From Siphonodentalium dalli (lineage: Eukaryota; Mollusca; Scaphopoda; Gadilida; Siphonodentaliidae): a stretch of 64,000 bases of DNA. A program made the translations under genes and the position numbers. Positions within the stretch are counted from its first letter, which is position 1, and every line of letters starts with the position of its first letter. Shown here piece by piece: positions 1 to 13,660 of this stretch. The notes below the pieces were generated by a model that worked only from the letters and a program-made list of their open reading frames with translations, had not been told where the DNA came from and made no database searches. Location: assembly GCA_032622095.1 (NCBI GenBank), contig CP136066.1, positions 94,015,319 through 94,079,318 of the forward strand. The letters run 5' to 3'.

Positions 1-610
1 CAAAATGATTTGTTGTAAAAAAATCTTTTGAAATTAATTTACAATTTCATTGTTTGTCAAATGTTGAGTGGTGATAAATATTTTGTTATTTAATTTTTTT
101 CTCATGCATTTACTTTTAATCACCCGAAATATTCATAAACCAGGCTTTAATATTGATGTGTCCTAGCTTACTTGATTATGAGTATCATACAGTGTGTCAT
201 ACAGTGTGTCATGCAACATATGGGAAAGCTTCGATCATCACCAGTTTGATATGAGTAATGCCCACTGTTCCTTGAAACAGGGATGTGGCAAGAAAATATT
301 GGTGGGGCGGGGCAATTTATTTTCCAACTCCACCCCACTTCAAGAAGCCCAATTTTCTCAGCTCTGGTAAACTTCCCTCTGACTTGGAGTATTCCAACTG
401 ACACAACAATCTATACAACAATTGGAAGATTCCAACCTTTAGAAGACCCATTTGGATGTTAAAAATATTCTAATATTGGAATAAAAACATGTTTTGTAAT
501 AGATATTGGTGGGAAAATTAGTATAATAATTTCGACCTATTTTCGGCATTAAATTTCAACTCCCAAGTGACTGACCATGATGGAATGACATTGAAATATC
601 TGGTGATCTC
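1..610. other. AT-rich non-coding stretch
   Basis: No gene, RNA or clear repeat boundary is visible. Reading frames are short and interrupted. The stretch around 370-470 has a few CCAAC/GTTGG motifs, also seen near 52,440-52,740, but no alignable unit. Confidence 0.5.
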
Positions 611-1126
611 TGGTATCTAGAATCATCCCTGATCAACTGGTCCTGCTGATTTAGTTATGATGCTGGTCAAGCCTTGATAAATAGTGTGTCTGACATTTGC
701 AGAATGAGGTCCCCAGAGGATGAATTTAGTGACACTATCTTCCACAGCGAGCTAGCATCACCAAATTCACCCTCTGGAAACCTCATTCTACTTAGGCTTC
801 AACTGCTATGGGAGACCTAGGATCAGATTGAAGTTCCCCAGTTGAAGTTGAAATTGGTCACCTCGATTATGCATTTTATCTTCTGCGAATTAGGGGATAT
901 ACAAATGAACACCATGTTATTTGAGATTGTTCTCAGAAGATGAAACCTAAGCAGAATGATGTCTCCAGAGGGTGAATTTGGTGATGCTAGCCCATTGTGC
1001 AGGGTAGCATCTCACTAAATTCTCCCTCTGGGGACCTCATTCTGCAAATGTCAGACACACTATATCCAGGCTTGACAAGCATAACTAAATCAGCAGGACC
1101 AGTTGATCCGGAATGATTCTGGATAA
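611..1126. repeat. Foldback element with ~190-bp arms
   Basis: The segment at about 611-805 reappears as its reverse complement at about 940-1,126. Shared blocks include the stretch with GATCAACTGGTCCTGCTGAT and the one with TTTGCAGAATGAGGTCCCC. Arms differ by scattered substitutions and small indels, so this is an old inverted repeat around a ~135-bp loop. It has no coding capacity and is probably a foldback MITE; no target duplication was identified. Confidence 0.75.
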
Positions 1127-2109
1127 TTTTATCCCAAATGTTCATGAATCTAACAACTAACCACTTTCTATACTAAATGCTCATTGATGAGTAGTTCCCA
1201 AACTTATTATCTGAACATTTCCCACCTATGAACATGAATCATTCTGCTCTTGAATCATCTGGGTTTTTTTCTGTCTGTTGTCTGGTTTTATTACCTGAAC
1301 ACCACTCTAAATGAGTAAAAAACCATTCCAATGTATACTTTTTATAACTGAAAGGGAGAATGCATTCAGTAAAGAAAGGGGTTAACATAATCAGACCTTG
1401 CTAGTTTGTGTGTTAGAAAGGTCATTTTGTGACATTTCAAGAGGTCCTAATCTTTCAAATCTTGGCAATTTGTAGTTTAACTAACATACAAGTTCAATCT
1501 GATAAGCTCACCGGTAGTTAAAGGGGCAAAATTTTATTCTAAAGGGAGAGAAAAAAAAGGTGACATTTACATAAACCGGGAAGTCTAGATTGTTTGCTAA
1601 CTTCAGCTGCCAAGTCAATATGCATGTTATGACATTATAACTACACAATGCTGTTTCCTGAACACATTAAGAGCAGAGATATTCATATTAAATTGAACTT
1701 CAAATTTCTGGCAAATTAACTATTTCCTGCTAAATGGCTGCTCCCATTCATAATTCAGAGAATTGGAAGTAAATGGTATATCCTTAATGTATAAGTATGT
1801 CAGATACTCTAAGTATATAACAGGCAGAGAAACATTTTAAGGACGGATGAGTAAGTCATATATGAAGTCATATCCATGGGCGAATAATTTTTTGCAAATA
1901 AACCAGAATAAACTGGGTAATATTGTAGCAGTCGCCTATTATAACAAATTAATCATACAGACAACATTATTAAAAGCATGATTCAATGTAAATAATAACA
2001 ATAATAAAAGGCCACAGTGTCCCTCAAAATGGTGGCTTAAGTTGGTTGGGGGCTTTGTGTGGGCTATTTAGGGAACAACATTGAAAAGTATTAGGAGAAA
2101 GAAAAAATA
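1127..2109. other. AT-rich non-coding stretch
   Basis: No gene is seen. The part near 1,290-1,390 resembles 14,700-14,780 (a GGGAGA...CATTAAGTCA-like stretch), so at least part is dispersed repeat. Confidence 0.4.
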
Positions 2110-2462
2110 AAACTATTGTTCGATTGGTCCAGAAACATGCCTATGTGAGTGAGGTCAAGGTCAAGGACACGGTCACACATGAAATTGGACCCACCCATAT
2201 TGTTCCTAGGATCAAAGTAGGCCTACATACCAAATTTGAGTGAGATCGGTCGAGGTCCAGAAACATGCTTATCTGAACGTATATATATGAGCAAAGTCAA
2301 GGTCAAGGACATGGTCGCACATGAAATTGGACTCGCCCATATTGTTCCCAGGATCAAAGTAGGCCTACATACAAAATCTGAGTCGGATCGGTAGAGCAGT
2401 TTTCGAGTCTATAACACACATACATACACACAGACAGACGTTCCAAAATATATAATAGATCG
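2110..2462 (+). mobile_element. Short SINE-like element, truncated, with internal duplication
   Basis: A ~135-bp unit is present twice (about 2,131-2,259 and 2,262-2,400), each with GGTCAAGGTCAAGGACA, an ATGAAATTGGAC block and AAAGTAGGCCTACATAC. It ends in an ACACACAGACAGACG tract and TTCCAAAATATATAATAGA, the tail shared by the chain at 60-63 kb and the minus-strand copy at 33.5 kb. The family's head motif is missing, so it is 5'-truncated. Mobility is inferred from dispersal. Confidence 0.6.
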
Positions 2463-3787
2463 ATATAATACTTGTGCATTGTCTCATAATTGAGCTGCAT
2501 ACAAATAACAAAATCTGAAAAAAAAATCTTAAGTCGAAATATAACCTCAAATTTGCACAAAATAAAAAAAATTCTAAGTTGAATGAGAGGCCGATCATGA
2601 TTGGCAGATGTTTATCCCATCCCTCGGCGATAATAAATAGCTATAATCGGAATCATAACATAGAGTTTTGATGTTTAATTATAAAGTATAATGTTATGTA
2701 CTAAATTAGTACATTGTACAGACAAATGTACATAATAACACAAATTCTCTAATTATTGGAATTTATGGGTCCTAGTACAAGTAGTGTAACTTTGACATTT
2801 GTGGGCATATAATAACATTGGAATACCTTAGGAGCTGTAAACTGAGATAAATGAACAAAGTTCATACCCCGGTGGTCAGTATAGTTTCTCAAGAAAATAG
2901 CTTAGACCATACAAAAATATTATCCATATAAAGTGTTTATACAGCCATAATATGAAACGCGTTTACCACAGTATTATTAAAAAACAGTAAGTAGCCCTCA
3001 ATAAAATTATTTTACACATTACTATTTTTTACAAGTAGCATGGATGCTAAAATCAATAATATTCAATGTTAATCGTCTAAGCGCTCTGTGGTCCCTAAAA
3101 TTCAATCAACCATGACAGTATGAACAAATTGGAAACTATGGTTCATGGCAATAATCCACACCAAGTATTTTTTTGAAGTACTTAATTTTATTTAGAGCTA
3201 TCTGATCATTGTATTGCCTACTGTCTGGGACCCCCTGAAGCCCCTGACAAGATAAACTGAAGACAGCCCTTTTCCAAATGCTCTTTAGCACTCAATAGAT
3301 TTGTTTCATACATTGATTTTTTTTCTCGACATGAAATCCATAAAAACCCCATAGCCCTCAATGTTAATCTTCTTACCCCTCATAGTCTGGTCGGAAAAGC
3401 TACATTTGTGGAATACTAGAACCCTAGAGGCATTTTTGGGGAAAAGCATGAAACTAAGTTTTCTAGCATAATTCAAGTATGCTGAATCCAATGAGGGTGC
3501 CTGTCGCTGCCTGTGACCCATATTTCACCCATAAAATCAACTTAAAGTCACATTCTGTTTTTATTGCCGTGAAAATACACTAAGTCAATATCGAGACATA
3601 TATCACACTCGTTATACATATAATCTCATGAACATGGGAATACTTTGTTATTTGAATCACCCCTCGTAACCTTTCTGTCATAACTATCTCATCATCTGCT
3701 ATACATATATGGACAAGTATGTTATTTAATAAATAAACGCTCTTCATGAAATCACACCCGGTTGAAAGTTCTGTGAATCAGGATTAA
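2463..3787. other. AT-rich non-coding stretch
   Basis: No coding signal or RNA gene. The segment 3,088-3,170 (CAACCATGACAGTATGAAC, GGTTCATGGCAAT) is related to 14,530-14,590, showing a dispersed repeat pair. Confidence 0.4.
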
Positions 3788-4330
3788 GTTGAAAATATGA
3801 CATTTTTTTCACAAATATCTTCTAGACCAGTTCATGCTGTTTGGAACTGCTTGAGTAATGTGACTTTATATTGTGTTTTGTATATTAACTGATCATTGGA
3901 GCAATTAAATATGCAATTATTGGAACACGGTATAAAATTTCACAAAAAAATCACAATTGGGATTTTAGTCATATTTCAACAAGAAATGAACAGAACTTTG
4001 TAATGTAAGTGAGGCATATCATTACCTATGAATATTCCAACTCATTGGAACCAAAATTCTTACTTTGGCTCAAAATGGCTGCCAAAATGGCCGCCAAAAT
4101 ATGGAAAATGGTAAATATTGCCCCAGCGTGTCCTGCAATCGCTTACAAGTTGTGGTTGATGTATAAAATTGGCTATTCTGCCTCCTATACATTGAATACT
4201 AACATATCTGATGCACCATGGTTAATTGTTACTATTGTTACCTCTGACATCACAAAAAATATTGGACTTTTCTCTCAAAAACTTGACATAAATATGGGCA
4301 AAAATTAACTTTTCAGGTATAGACCATTTT

Positions 4331-7300
4331 TAGCTCAACTTTACTTTGTAAAGTTTGAGCTATTGCCATGGCTTTGTCGTCCGTGTGTGCGTGTGTACGT
4401 AAGGCGTCAACAATGCAGTCTACAGGTCGTACCTTTGGTCGGATCATTATGAAACTTGTCATAGCTGTTGACATCAACATTTAGACCAGAATGATTAATT
4501 TTGGGGTCATTCGGTAAAAAAACATGGCCGCCAGTGGCCATCTTGCATTTCAAAATTCAATCCATTAGCACGGGCTACAGGGCGTACTATTTGTCTGATC
4601 GTCATGAAATTTGTCATGGATGTTAATATTGACATGAAGATGGGAACGAGTAATTTTGGGGTCATTTGGCCCAAAAACATGGCCGCCAGCAGCCATCTTG
4701 GATTTTACTCTTTGTATGACTAAATTCTTTAGCACGGGCTACAGGTCGTACTTTTAGTATGATCATCATAAAATTTGTCAAGAATGTTAATAATGACATA
4801 TAGATGGGAACGAGTCATTTTGGGGTCATTCGGCCAAAAAACATGGCCGCCAGCAGGCATCTTTGATTTCACTCTTTGTATGACTAAATCCTTTAGCACG
4901 GGCTACATGTCGTACCTTTAGTCCAATCATCATAAAATTTGTCATGGCTGTTGAAATTGGAATGTAGATGGAAACGAGTCATTTTGGGGTCATTCGGACA
5001 AAAAACATGGCCACCAGCGGCCATCTTGGATTTCAAAATTCAATCCATTAGCACGGGCCACAGGTCGTATTGTTCGTCTGATCATCATGAAATTTGTCAT
5101 GGATGTTAATATTGACATGTAGATGGGAACGAGTAATTTTGGGGTCATTCGGCCAAAAAACATGGCGGCCAGCAGCCATCTTGGATTCTACTCTTTGTAT
5201 GACTAAATTCTTTAGCACAGGCTACAGGTCGTACCTTTAGTCTGATGATCATCAAATTTGTCATGGATGTTAATATTGACATGTAGATGGGAACGAGTAA
5301 TTTTGGGGTCATTTGGCCCAAAAACATGGCCGCCAGCAGCCATCTTGGATTTTACTCTATGTATGATTAAATCCTTTAGCACGGGCTACAGGTCGTACCT
5401 TTAGTCTGATCATCATAAAATTTGTCAAGAATGTTGATAACATGTAGATGGGAACGAGTAATTTTGGGGTTGTTCGGTCAAAAAAACATGGCTGCCAGCA
5501 GGCATCTTTGATTTTACTCTTTGTATGACTAAATCCTTTAGCACGGGCTACAGGTTGTACCTTTAGTCCGATCATCATAAAATTTGTTATGGCTGTTGAA
5601 ATTGGAATGTAGATGGGAACGAGTCATTTTGGGGTCATTCGGACAAAAAACATGGCCGCCAGCAGCCATCTTGGATTTCGAAATTCAATCCATTAGCACG
5701 GGCCACAGGTCGTACTGTTCGTCTGATCATCATGAAATTTGTCATGGATGTTAATATTGACATGTAGATGGGAACGAGTAATTTTGGGGTCATTCGGCCA
5801 AAAAACATGGCGGCCAGCAGCCATCTTGGATTCTACTCTTTGTATGACTAAATTCTTTAGCACGGGCTACAGGTCGTACCTTTAGTCTGATCATCATCAA
5901 ATTTGTCATGGATGTTAATATTGACATGTAGATGGGAACGAGTAATTTTGGGGTAATTTGGCCCAAAAACATGGCCGCCAGCAGCCATCTTGGATTTTAC
6001 TCTTTGTATGACTAAATCCTTTAGCACGGGCTACAGGTCGTACCTTTAGTCTGATCATCATAAAATTTGTCATGAATGTTGATAATAATATGTAGATGGG
6101 AACGAGTCATTTTGGGGTCGTTCGGTCAAAAAACATGGCCGCCAGCAGGCATCTTTGATTTTACTCTTTGTATGACTAAATCCTTTAGCACGGGCTACAG
6201 GTCGTATCTTTAGTCCGATCATCATAAAATTTGTGATGGCTGTTGAAATTGGAATGTAGATGGGAGCGAGTCATTTTGGGGTCATTCGGACAAAAAACAA
6301 TGGCCGCCAGAGGCCATCTTGGGATTTCAAAATTCAATCTATTAGCATGGGCCACAGGTCGTACTGTTCGGCTGATCATCATGAAATTTGTCATGGATGT
6401 TAATATTGACATGTAGATGGGAACGAGTAATTTTGGGGTCATTCGGCCCAAAAACATGGCCGCCATCTTGGATTTTACTCTTTGTATGACTAAATCCTTT
6501 AGCACGGGCTACAGGTTGTACCTTTAGTCCGATCATCATATAATTTGTTATGGCTGTTGAAATTGGAATGTAGATGGGAACGAGTCATTTTGGGGTCATT
6601 CGGAGAAAAAACATGGCCGCCAGCGGCCATCTTGGATTTCGAAATTCAATCCATTAGCACGGGCCACAGGTCGTACTGTTCGTCTGATCATGATGAAATT
6701 TGTCATGGATGTTAATATTGACATGAAGATGGGAACGAGTAATTTTGGGGTCATTTGGCCCAAAAACATGGCCGCCAGCAGCCATCTTGGATTTTACTCT
6801 TTGTATGACTAAATTCTTTAGCACGGGCTACAGGTCGTACTTTTAGTATGATCATCATAAAATTTGTCAAGAATGTTAATAATGACATATAGATGGGAAC
6901 GAGTCATTTTGGGGTCATTCGGCCAAAAAACATGGCCGCCAGCAGGCATCTTTGATTTCACTCTTTGTATGACTAAATCCTTTAGCACGGGCTACATGTC
7001 GTACCTTTAGTCCGATCATCATATAATTTGTCATGGCTGTTGAAATTGGAATGTAGATGGGAACGAGTCATTTTGGGGTCATTCGGACAAAAAACATGGC
7101 CACCAGCGGCCATCTTGGATTTCAAAATTCAATCCATTAGCACGGGCCACAGGTCGTATTGTTCGTCTGATCATCATGAAATTTGTCATGGATGTTAATA
7201 TTGACATGTAGATGGGAACGAGTAATTTTGGGGTCATTCGGCCAAAAAACATGGCGGCCAGCAGCCATCTTGGATTCTACTCTTTGTATGACTAAATTCT

Positions 7301-10300
7301 TTAGCACAGGCTACAGGTCGTACCTTTAGTCTGATGATCATCAAATTTGTCATGGATGTTAATATTGACATGTAGATGGGAACGAGTAATTTTGGGGTCA
7401 TTTGGCCCAAAAACATGGCCGCCAGCAGCCATCTTGGATTTTACTCTATGTATGATTAAATCCTTTAGCACGGGCTACAGGTCGTACCTTTAGTCTGATC
7501 ATCATAAAATTTGTCAAGAATGTTGATAACATGTAGATGGGAACGAGTCATTTTGGGGTTGTTCGGTCAAAAAAACATGGCTGCCAGCAGGCATCTTTGA
7601 TTTTACTCTTTGTATGACTAAATCCTTTAGCACGGGCTACAGGTTGTACCTTTAGTCCGATCATCATAAAATTTGTTATGGCTGTTGAAATTGGAATGTA
7701 GATGGGAACGAGTCATTTTGGGGTCATTCGGACAAAAAACATGGCCGCCAGCAGCCATCTTGGATTTCGAAATTCAATCCATTAGCACGGGCCACAGGTC
7801 GTACTGTTCGTTTGATCATCATGAAATTTGTCATGGATGTTAATATTGACATGTAGATGGGAACGAGTAATCTTGGGGTCATTCGGCCAAAAAACATGGC
7901 GGTCAATAGCCATCTTGGATTCTACTCTTTGTATGACTAAATTCTTTAGCACGGGCTACAGGTCGTACCTTTAGTCTGATCATCATCAAATTTGTCATGG
8001 ATGTTAATATTGACATGTAGATGGGAACGAGTAATTTTGGGGTAATTTGGCCCAAAAACATGGCCGCCAGCAGCCATCTTGGATTTTACTCTTTGTATGA
8101 CTAAATCCTTTAGCACGGGCTACAGGTCGTACCTTTAGTCTGATCATCATAAAATTTGTCATGAATGTTGATAATAATATGTAGATGGGAACGAGTCATT
8201 TTGGGGTCGTTCGGTCAAAAAACATGGCCGCCAGCAGGCATCTTTGATTTTACTCTTTGTATGACTAAATCCTTTAGCACGGGCTACAGGTCGTATCTTT
8301 AGTCCGATCATCATAAAATTTGTGATGGCTGTTGAAATTGGAATGTAGATGGGAGCGAGTCATTTTGGGGTCATTCGGACAAAAAACAATGGCCGCCAGT
8401 GGCCATCTTGGGATTTCAAAATTCAATCCATTAGCATGGGCCACAGGTCGTACTGTTCGGCTGATCATCATGAAATTTGTCATGGATGTTAATATTGACA
8501 TGTAGATGGGAACGAGTAATTTTGGGGTCATTTGGCCCAAAAACATGGCCGCCATGCAGCAGCCATCTTGGATTTTACTCTTTGTATGACTAAATCCTTT
8601 AGCACGGGCTACAGGTTGTACCTTTAGTCCGATCATCATATAATTTGTTATGGCTGTTGAAATTGGAATGTAGATGGGAACGAGTCATTTTGGGGTCATT
8701 CGGACAAAAAACATGGCCGCCAGTGGCCATCTTGGATTTCGAAATTCAATCCATTAGCACGGGCCACAGGTCGTACTGTTCGTCTGATCATGATGAAATT
8801 TTTCATGGATGTTAATATTGACATGTAGATGGGAACGAGTAATTTTGGGGTCCTTCGGCCAAAAAACATGGCGGCCAGCAGCCATCTTGGATTCTACTCT
8901 TTGTATGACTAAATTCTTTAGCACGGGCTACAGGTCGTACCTTTAGTCTGATCATCATCAAATTTGTCATGGATGTTAATATTGACATGTAGATGGGAAC
9001 GAGTAATTTTGGGGTCATTTGGCCCAAAAACATGGCCACCAGCAGCCATCTTGGATTTTACTCTTTGTATGACTAAATCCTTTAGCACGGGCTACAGGTC
9101 GTACCTTTAGTCTGATCATCATAAAATTTGTCATGAATGTTGATAATAACATGTAGATGGGAACGAGTCATTTTGGGGTCGTTCGGTCAAAAAACATGGC
9201 CGCCAGCAGGCATCTTTGATTTTACTCTTTGTATGACTAAATCCTTTAGCACGGGCTACAGGTCGTACCTTTAGTCCGATCATCATAAAATTTGTGATGG
9301 CAGTTGAAATTGGAATGTAGATGGGAATGAGTCATTTTGGGGTCATTCGGACAAAAAACAATGGCCGCCAGTGGCCATCTTGGGATTTCAAAATTCAATC
9401 CATTAGCACGGGCCACAGGTCGTACTGTTCGGCTGATCATCATGAAATTTGTCATGGATGTTAATATTGACATGTAGATGGGAACGAGTAATTTTGGGGT
9501 CATTCGGCCAAAAAACATGGCGGTCAGCAGCCATCTTGGATTTTACTCTTTGTATGACTGAATTCTTTAGCACGGGCTACAGGTCGTACCTTTGGTCTGA
9601 TCATCATAAAATTTGTCATGAATGTTAATAATGACATGTAGATGGGAACGAGTCATTTTGGGGTCATTCGGTCAAAAAACATGGCCGCCAGCAGGCATCT
9701 TTGATTTTACTCTTTGTATGACTAAATCCTTTAGCACGGGCTACAGGTCGTACCTTTAGTCCGATCATCATAAAATTTGTCATGGTTGTTAATATTGACA
9801 TGTAGATGGGAACGAGTAATTTTGGGGTCATTCGGCCAAAAAACATGGCCGCCAGCAGCCATCTTGGATTCTACTCTTTGTATGACTAAATTCTTTAGCA
9901 CGGGCTACAGGTCGTGCCTTTAGTCTGATCATCATAAAATTTGTCATGGATGTTAATATTGACATGTAGATGGGAACGAGTAATTTTGGGGTCATTTTGG
10001 CCAGCAGCCATCTTGGATTTTACTCTTTGTATGACTAAATTCTTCAGCACGGGCTACAGGTCGTACCTTTAATCTGATCATCATCAAATTTCTCATGGAT
10101 GTTAACATTGACATGCAGATTGGAACGAGTAATTTTGGGGTCATTTGGCAGAAAAACATGGCTGCCAGCAGCAATCTTGGATTTTACTCTTTGTATGAGT
10201 AAATCCTTTAGCACGGGCTACAGGTCGTACCTTTAGTCTGATCATCATAAAATTTGTCATGAATGTTAATAATGAGATGTAGATGGGAACGAGTCATTTT

Positions 10301-10957
10301 GGGGTCATTCGGTAAAAAAACATGGCCACCAGCAGCCATCTTGGATTTTACTCTTTGTATGACTAAATCCTTTAGCACGGGCTACAGGTCGTACCTTTAG
10401 TCTTATCATCATAAAATTTGTCATGGCTGTTGAAATTGGAATGTAAATGGGAACGAGTCATTTTGGGGTCATTTGGACAAAAAACATGGCCGCCAGTGGC
10501 CATATTGGATTTCAAAATTTAATCCATTAGCACGGGCCACAGGTCGTACTGTTGGTCTGATCATCATGAAATTTGTCATGGATGTTAATATTGACATGTA
10601 AATGGGAACGAGTAATTTTAGGGTCATTTGGCCAAAAAACATGGCCACCAGCAGCCATTTTGGATTTTACTCTTTGTATGATTAAATTCTTTAGCACGGG
10701 CTACAGGTCGTACCTTTAGTCTGATTGTCATAAAATTTGTCATGGATGTTAACGATGACATGTAGATGGGAACGATTCATTTTTGGGTCATTCGGCCGAA
10801 AACATGGCCGCCAGCAGCCATCTTGGATTTTACTTTTCTCTTCATGTCCATAAACTAGTAATAGACATTCAACTTTCCACATTCCTAATCGCTCCATTGA
10901 CTGTAATACATTAAATTATTCCCTTTCCAAGTTGAGCTACAGTGTCATTGACACTTT
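4331..10957 (-). repeat. Tandem array of ~40 monomers of ~161 bp
   Basis: A monomer of about 161 bp repeats from ~4,520 to ~10,830. Each unit carries CATGGCCGCCAGCAGCCATC, TTTTACTCTTTGTATGA, TTTAGCACGGGCTACAGGTC, TGATCATCATAAAATTTGTC and GATGGGAACGAGT. The left edge is an imperfect hairpin (TAGCTCAACTTTAC..GTAAAGTTTGAGCTA, 4,331-4,362). Near the right edge is AAGTTGAGCTA (10,929-10,939) followed by the palindrome AGTGTCATTGACACT. The same edges occur in short dispersed copies (15.0, 26.3, 29.2 kb) that hold only a few monomers, so this is one family member whose core has expanded. Most dispersed copies lie in the opposite orientation, hence the minus call. Confidence 0.9.
4612..8800. repeat. 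2,089-bp higher-order duplication within the array
   Basis: Two successive blocks, about 4,612-6,700 and 6,701-8,800, are almost identical at a fixed offset of 2,089 bp (13 monomers): GGCCGCCAGCAGCC at 4,681 recurs at 6,770, and CTGATCATCATGAAATTTG at 6,372 recurs at 8,461. Copy 2 has an 11-bp insertion near 8,555, after which the offset is 2,100. Monomers within a block differ much more, so the duplication is recent. Part of the block (about 5,780-6,500) recurs again at 8,860-9,510. Confidence 0.85.
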
Positions 10958-11489
10958 CATTTCAAGTAAAATGCAACTATCATTGGTAAAATGTAACTGT
11001 CTCTGGATTCAAATGTGTTTATTGTTTTTGGTCTATCTTAATTGTGTCACACTACGGTATCTATAGACCAAATTGCTCAAGATGGCTTCCAAAATGGCCA
11101 CCAAATTTGTAAAAAGTTTTGTTTACATATATCCTGAACATTATTCTCTGTGTTATCCGAAAAGGTAGTAAATTGTGACTCACTTGGTTATTATACGTGT
11201 TAGTTAATTAACTGACAACTATATGTTCTATTCTGGTTGTCCCAGTTCCGTATGGGGCATGACAAATTCATTTTAAAGTATGGAATTTTGCCGAGAACCT
11301 ATTTTGTGATTCTGGCCATATTATTCAATAAAAATGGGCAGAACGTTGAGACGGAACCGAGATGAACCATAATCTGTGGCTATTCTGGTCTATTATGGGA
11401 ACAAAAAATATCAACTGGATGCAGGGTGGATGCCAAGATGGCAGTCAGGGAGTTACTCTATGATCATAGTTGAGGTGAATAGGTATGCA

Positions 11490-13660
11490 GGGAGTTATTG
11501 TATGTCATGAATGGTGTGAATAGGTATACAAGGAGTGACTATATGGTTATGTGTGGGTTGTCCATTGTAAGATGTATAGGTATACAGGGAGAGGTCATGG
11601 TCATGCGTGAGGTGAATCGGTATGAATGGAGTGACTGTATGTTGTATGGTTGTGTATATCCAGTACGGGTGCACCCGATGTGCCTGTATGGACATTGATG
11701 TGGTGTATGAATATAGTTACATGGTCATATATGTGTTGATTATGTATATATGGAGTGACTGTAAGGTCATGGTGGGATGTAATGTGTTGTCTGTATGATC
11801 ATGGATGGGGTGTGTGGATAAATATGGAGTTATTTTATGGTTACGGGTAATGTGTATAGGTATACATGGAATGACTGTACGGTCATGATTGAAGTGTATA
11901 TGCATACCTGGAGTAAGCTGGTATTATCATTGGTGGGTGTATAGGGTTTAGCTGTATGATCATGGATGGCGTGTATGATTATACAGTGAGTTGCTGAATT
12001 GTCATGTGTGAGGTGTATATGCAAGTATGGAAGGCATGAGTTGTCGTGTGTGCAGGTTTTTTGTATATCTGGAAGGGCTGAATGGCCGTTGGTGAGGTGT
12101 ATATGTATAGCTGGAGTGACTCTATGGTCTAGGGTGGGCTGCATATGTATATATCGAGTGGTTATATGACTATGTGTGTCGAATAGGTATACATGTAGTG
12201 ACTGTATGGTCAATGGTGATGTGAGTACATGTAGGTATACAAGGAGTGACTGTATGATCATAAATGTACTGAATATCTATACAGGGAGTGACTAAATGGT
12301 CATGTGTCAGGTGTATGGGTATACCTGGTGTTCCTGCTTGGCGACTCGTGGTGGTATGGTCATGTGTAGTTTATACGGGTATACACACGTGTTGTTATAT
12401 GGTCATGTGCGAGGGGTATGTGTATATAGCGAGTGGCTATATTGCCATGGGTGAGGTGCATATGCATACATGGAGTGACTTTTCTGACATAGCTGGGGTG
12501 TATTAGTATATCTTGTGTCGCTATTCGGCTATTCGGAGTGACATGGCCAATGGTGAGGTGAATATGTATACAAGGATTGACCATGATCATGTATGAATGT
12601 TTTGAATAGGTACACACGGGGTGACTATATGGACATATGTCAGGTGAAGGAGTATACCAGGTGGCATGGGTGAGGGTATGTGTATGAAGCGAGTGGCTAT
12701 ATGACCATTGGTGAGGTGCATATGTATACCTGGAGTGACTCTATGGTCATTGTTGTGGTGTTGATGTATATATTGAATGTCTATTTGACCATATGTGTGG
12801 AGAATAGGTTTACAGGGGATTACCATATGGCCAATCGTGAGGTGAATGCATGGGTATACACGGAGTGACTATATGGTTATGGGTCATGTTTAGGAGTATA
12901 CCCGGTGGGCCTCCATTGTGACTCATGGATGTATGGTCATCCGTGGTAATGGGTCAGGTGTACGTATAAACATTGGGTCACTATATTGTTGTGTCTGTGG
13001 TGTTTATATATATATGGAATGACTGTGTGATAATGGGTGGCTAACGCCTGTCACGTTTAACGTTTCCCCCATGTACATGAACACCATCAAGATGGAGAAC
13101 TCTCTGACATGACCTCTCTATAATATTGATTAACATATCCTTGAGTTATTGTGGAAAGCGATAGCCACCCAAGGTACACATGTACAACCCACCCATTACC
13201 TCAGTCACGCCACATGTACATAAACACCACACAAATGACAATATAGTCACCCACTTTATACACGTACACCTGACCATACAGCCATACTTGGTTATACCCG
13301 TACACATCACAAACGACGATACAGCCACGATTCACCATGCATGAACACCAGGTGTACTCCTACACCTGGCACATGACCATATAGTCACTATATGTATACA
13401 TATGCACCACATTCACGATCATACATTCACTCAGTGCATACATATTCATCTCACTATGGACCATACAGCCACTACATGCATACCTATTCGCCATACCCAT
13501 GACCATAGGGTCAATCCAGGTATACATATACACCTCACCAATGGTGAGCCCTTCCAGATATACGAATACCCACACATACGACCACTTATACCTTCCGTAC
13601 TTGCATATACACCTCACACATGACAATTCAGCAACTCATTGTATACTGCATTCATACACG
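11490..13660. repeat. ~45-bp minisatellite with an orientation switch (copy 1)
   Basis: Degenerate units of about 43-48 bp built on GGTATACAnGGAGTGACT, then TATGGTCATG and GTGAGGTG run forward from about 11,490 to 13,040. After a ~100-bp spacer the complement (CATGACCATA..AGTCACT, GTATACC) runs from about 13,145 to 13,660. Units are too divergent and out of frame to be coding; open frames here are by-products of the period. Confidence 0.85.

Noticed and set aside
5145-10897. Many 60-120-codon minus-strand frames starting MFLGQMTPKLLVPIYMSI and similar
   Set aside because: They are readings through the 161-bp tandem monomer; the same peptide recurs only because the DNA recurs, and frames end at monomer edges.
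4331-10957. TAGCTCAACTT at both ends as true terminal inverted repeats with a target duplication
   Set aside because: Other copies extend beyond this motif (GTGTCAATGACACTG), so it is subterminal on the right, and no convincing direct repeat flanks the insertion.
11498-13626. Frames rich in His/Thr/Ile on the minus strand (and similar at 36.6-38.7 kb)
   Set aside because: They arise from the 45-bp minisatellite, whose units are degenerate and often out of frame; both strands give equally long frames.
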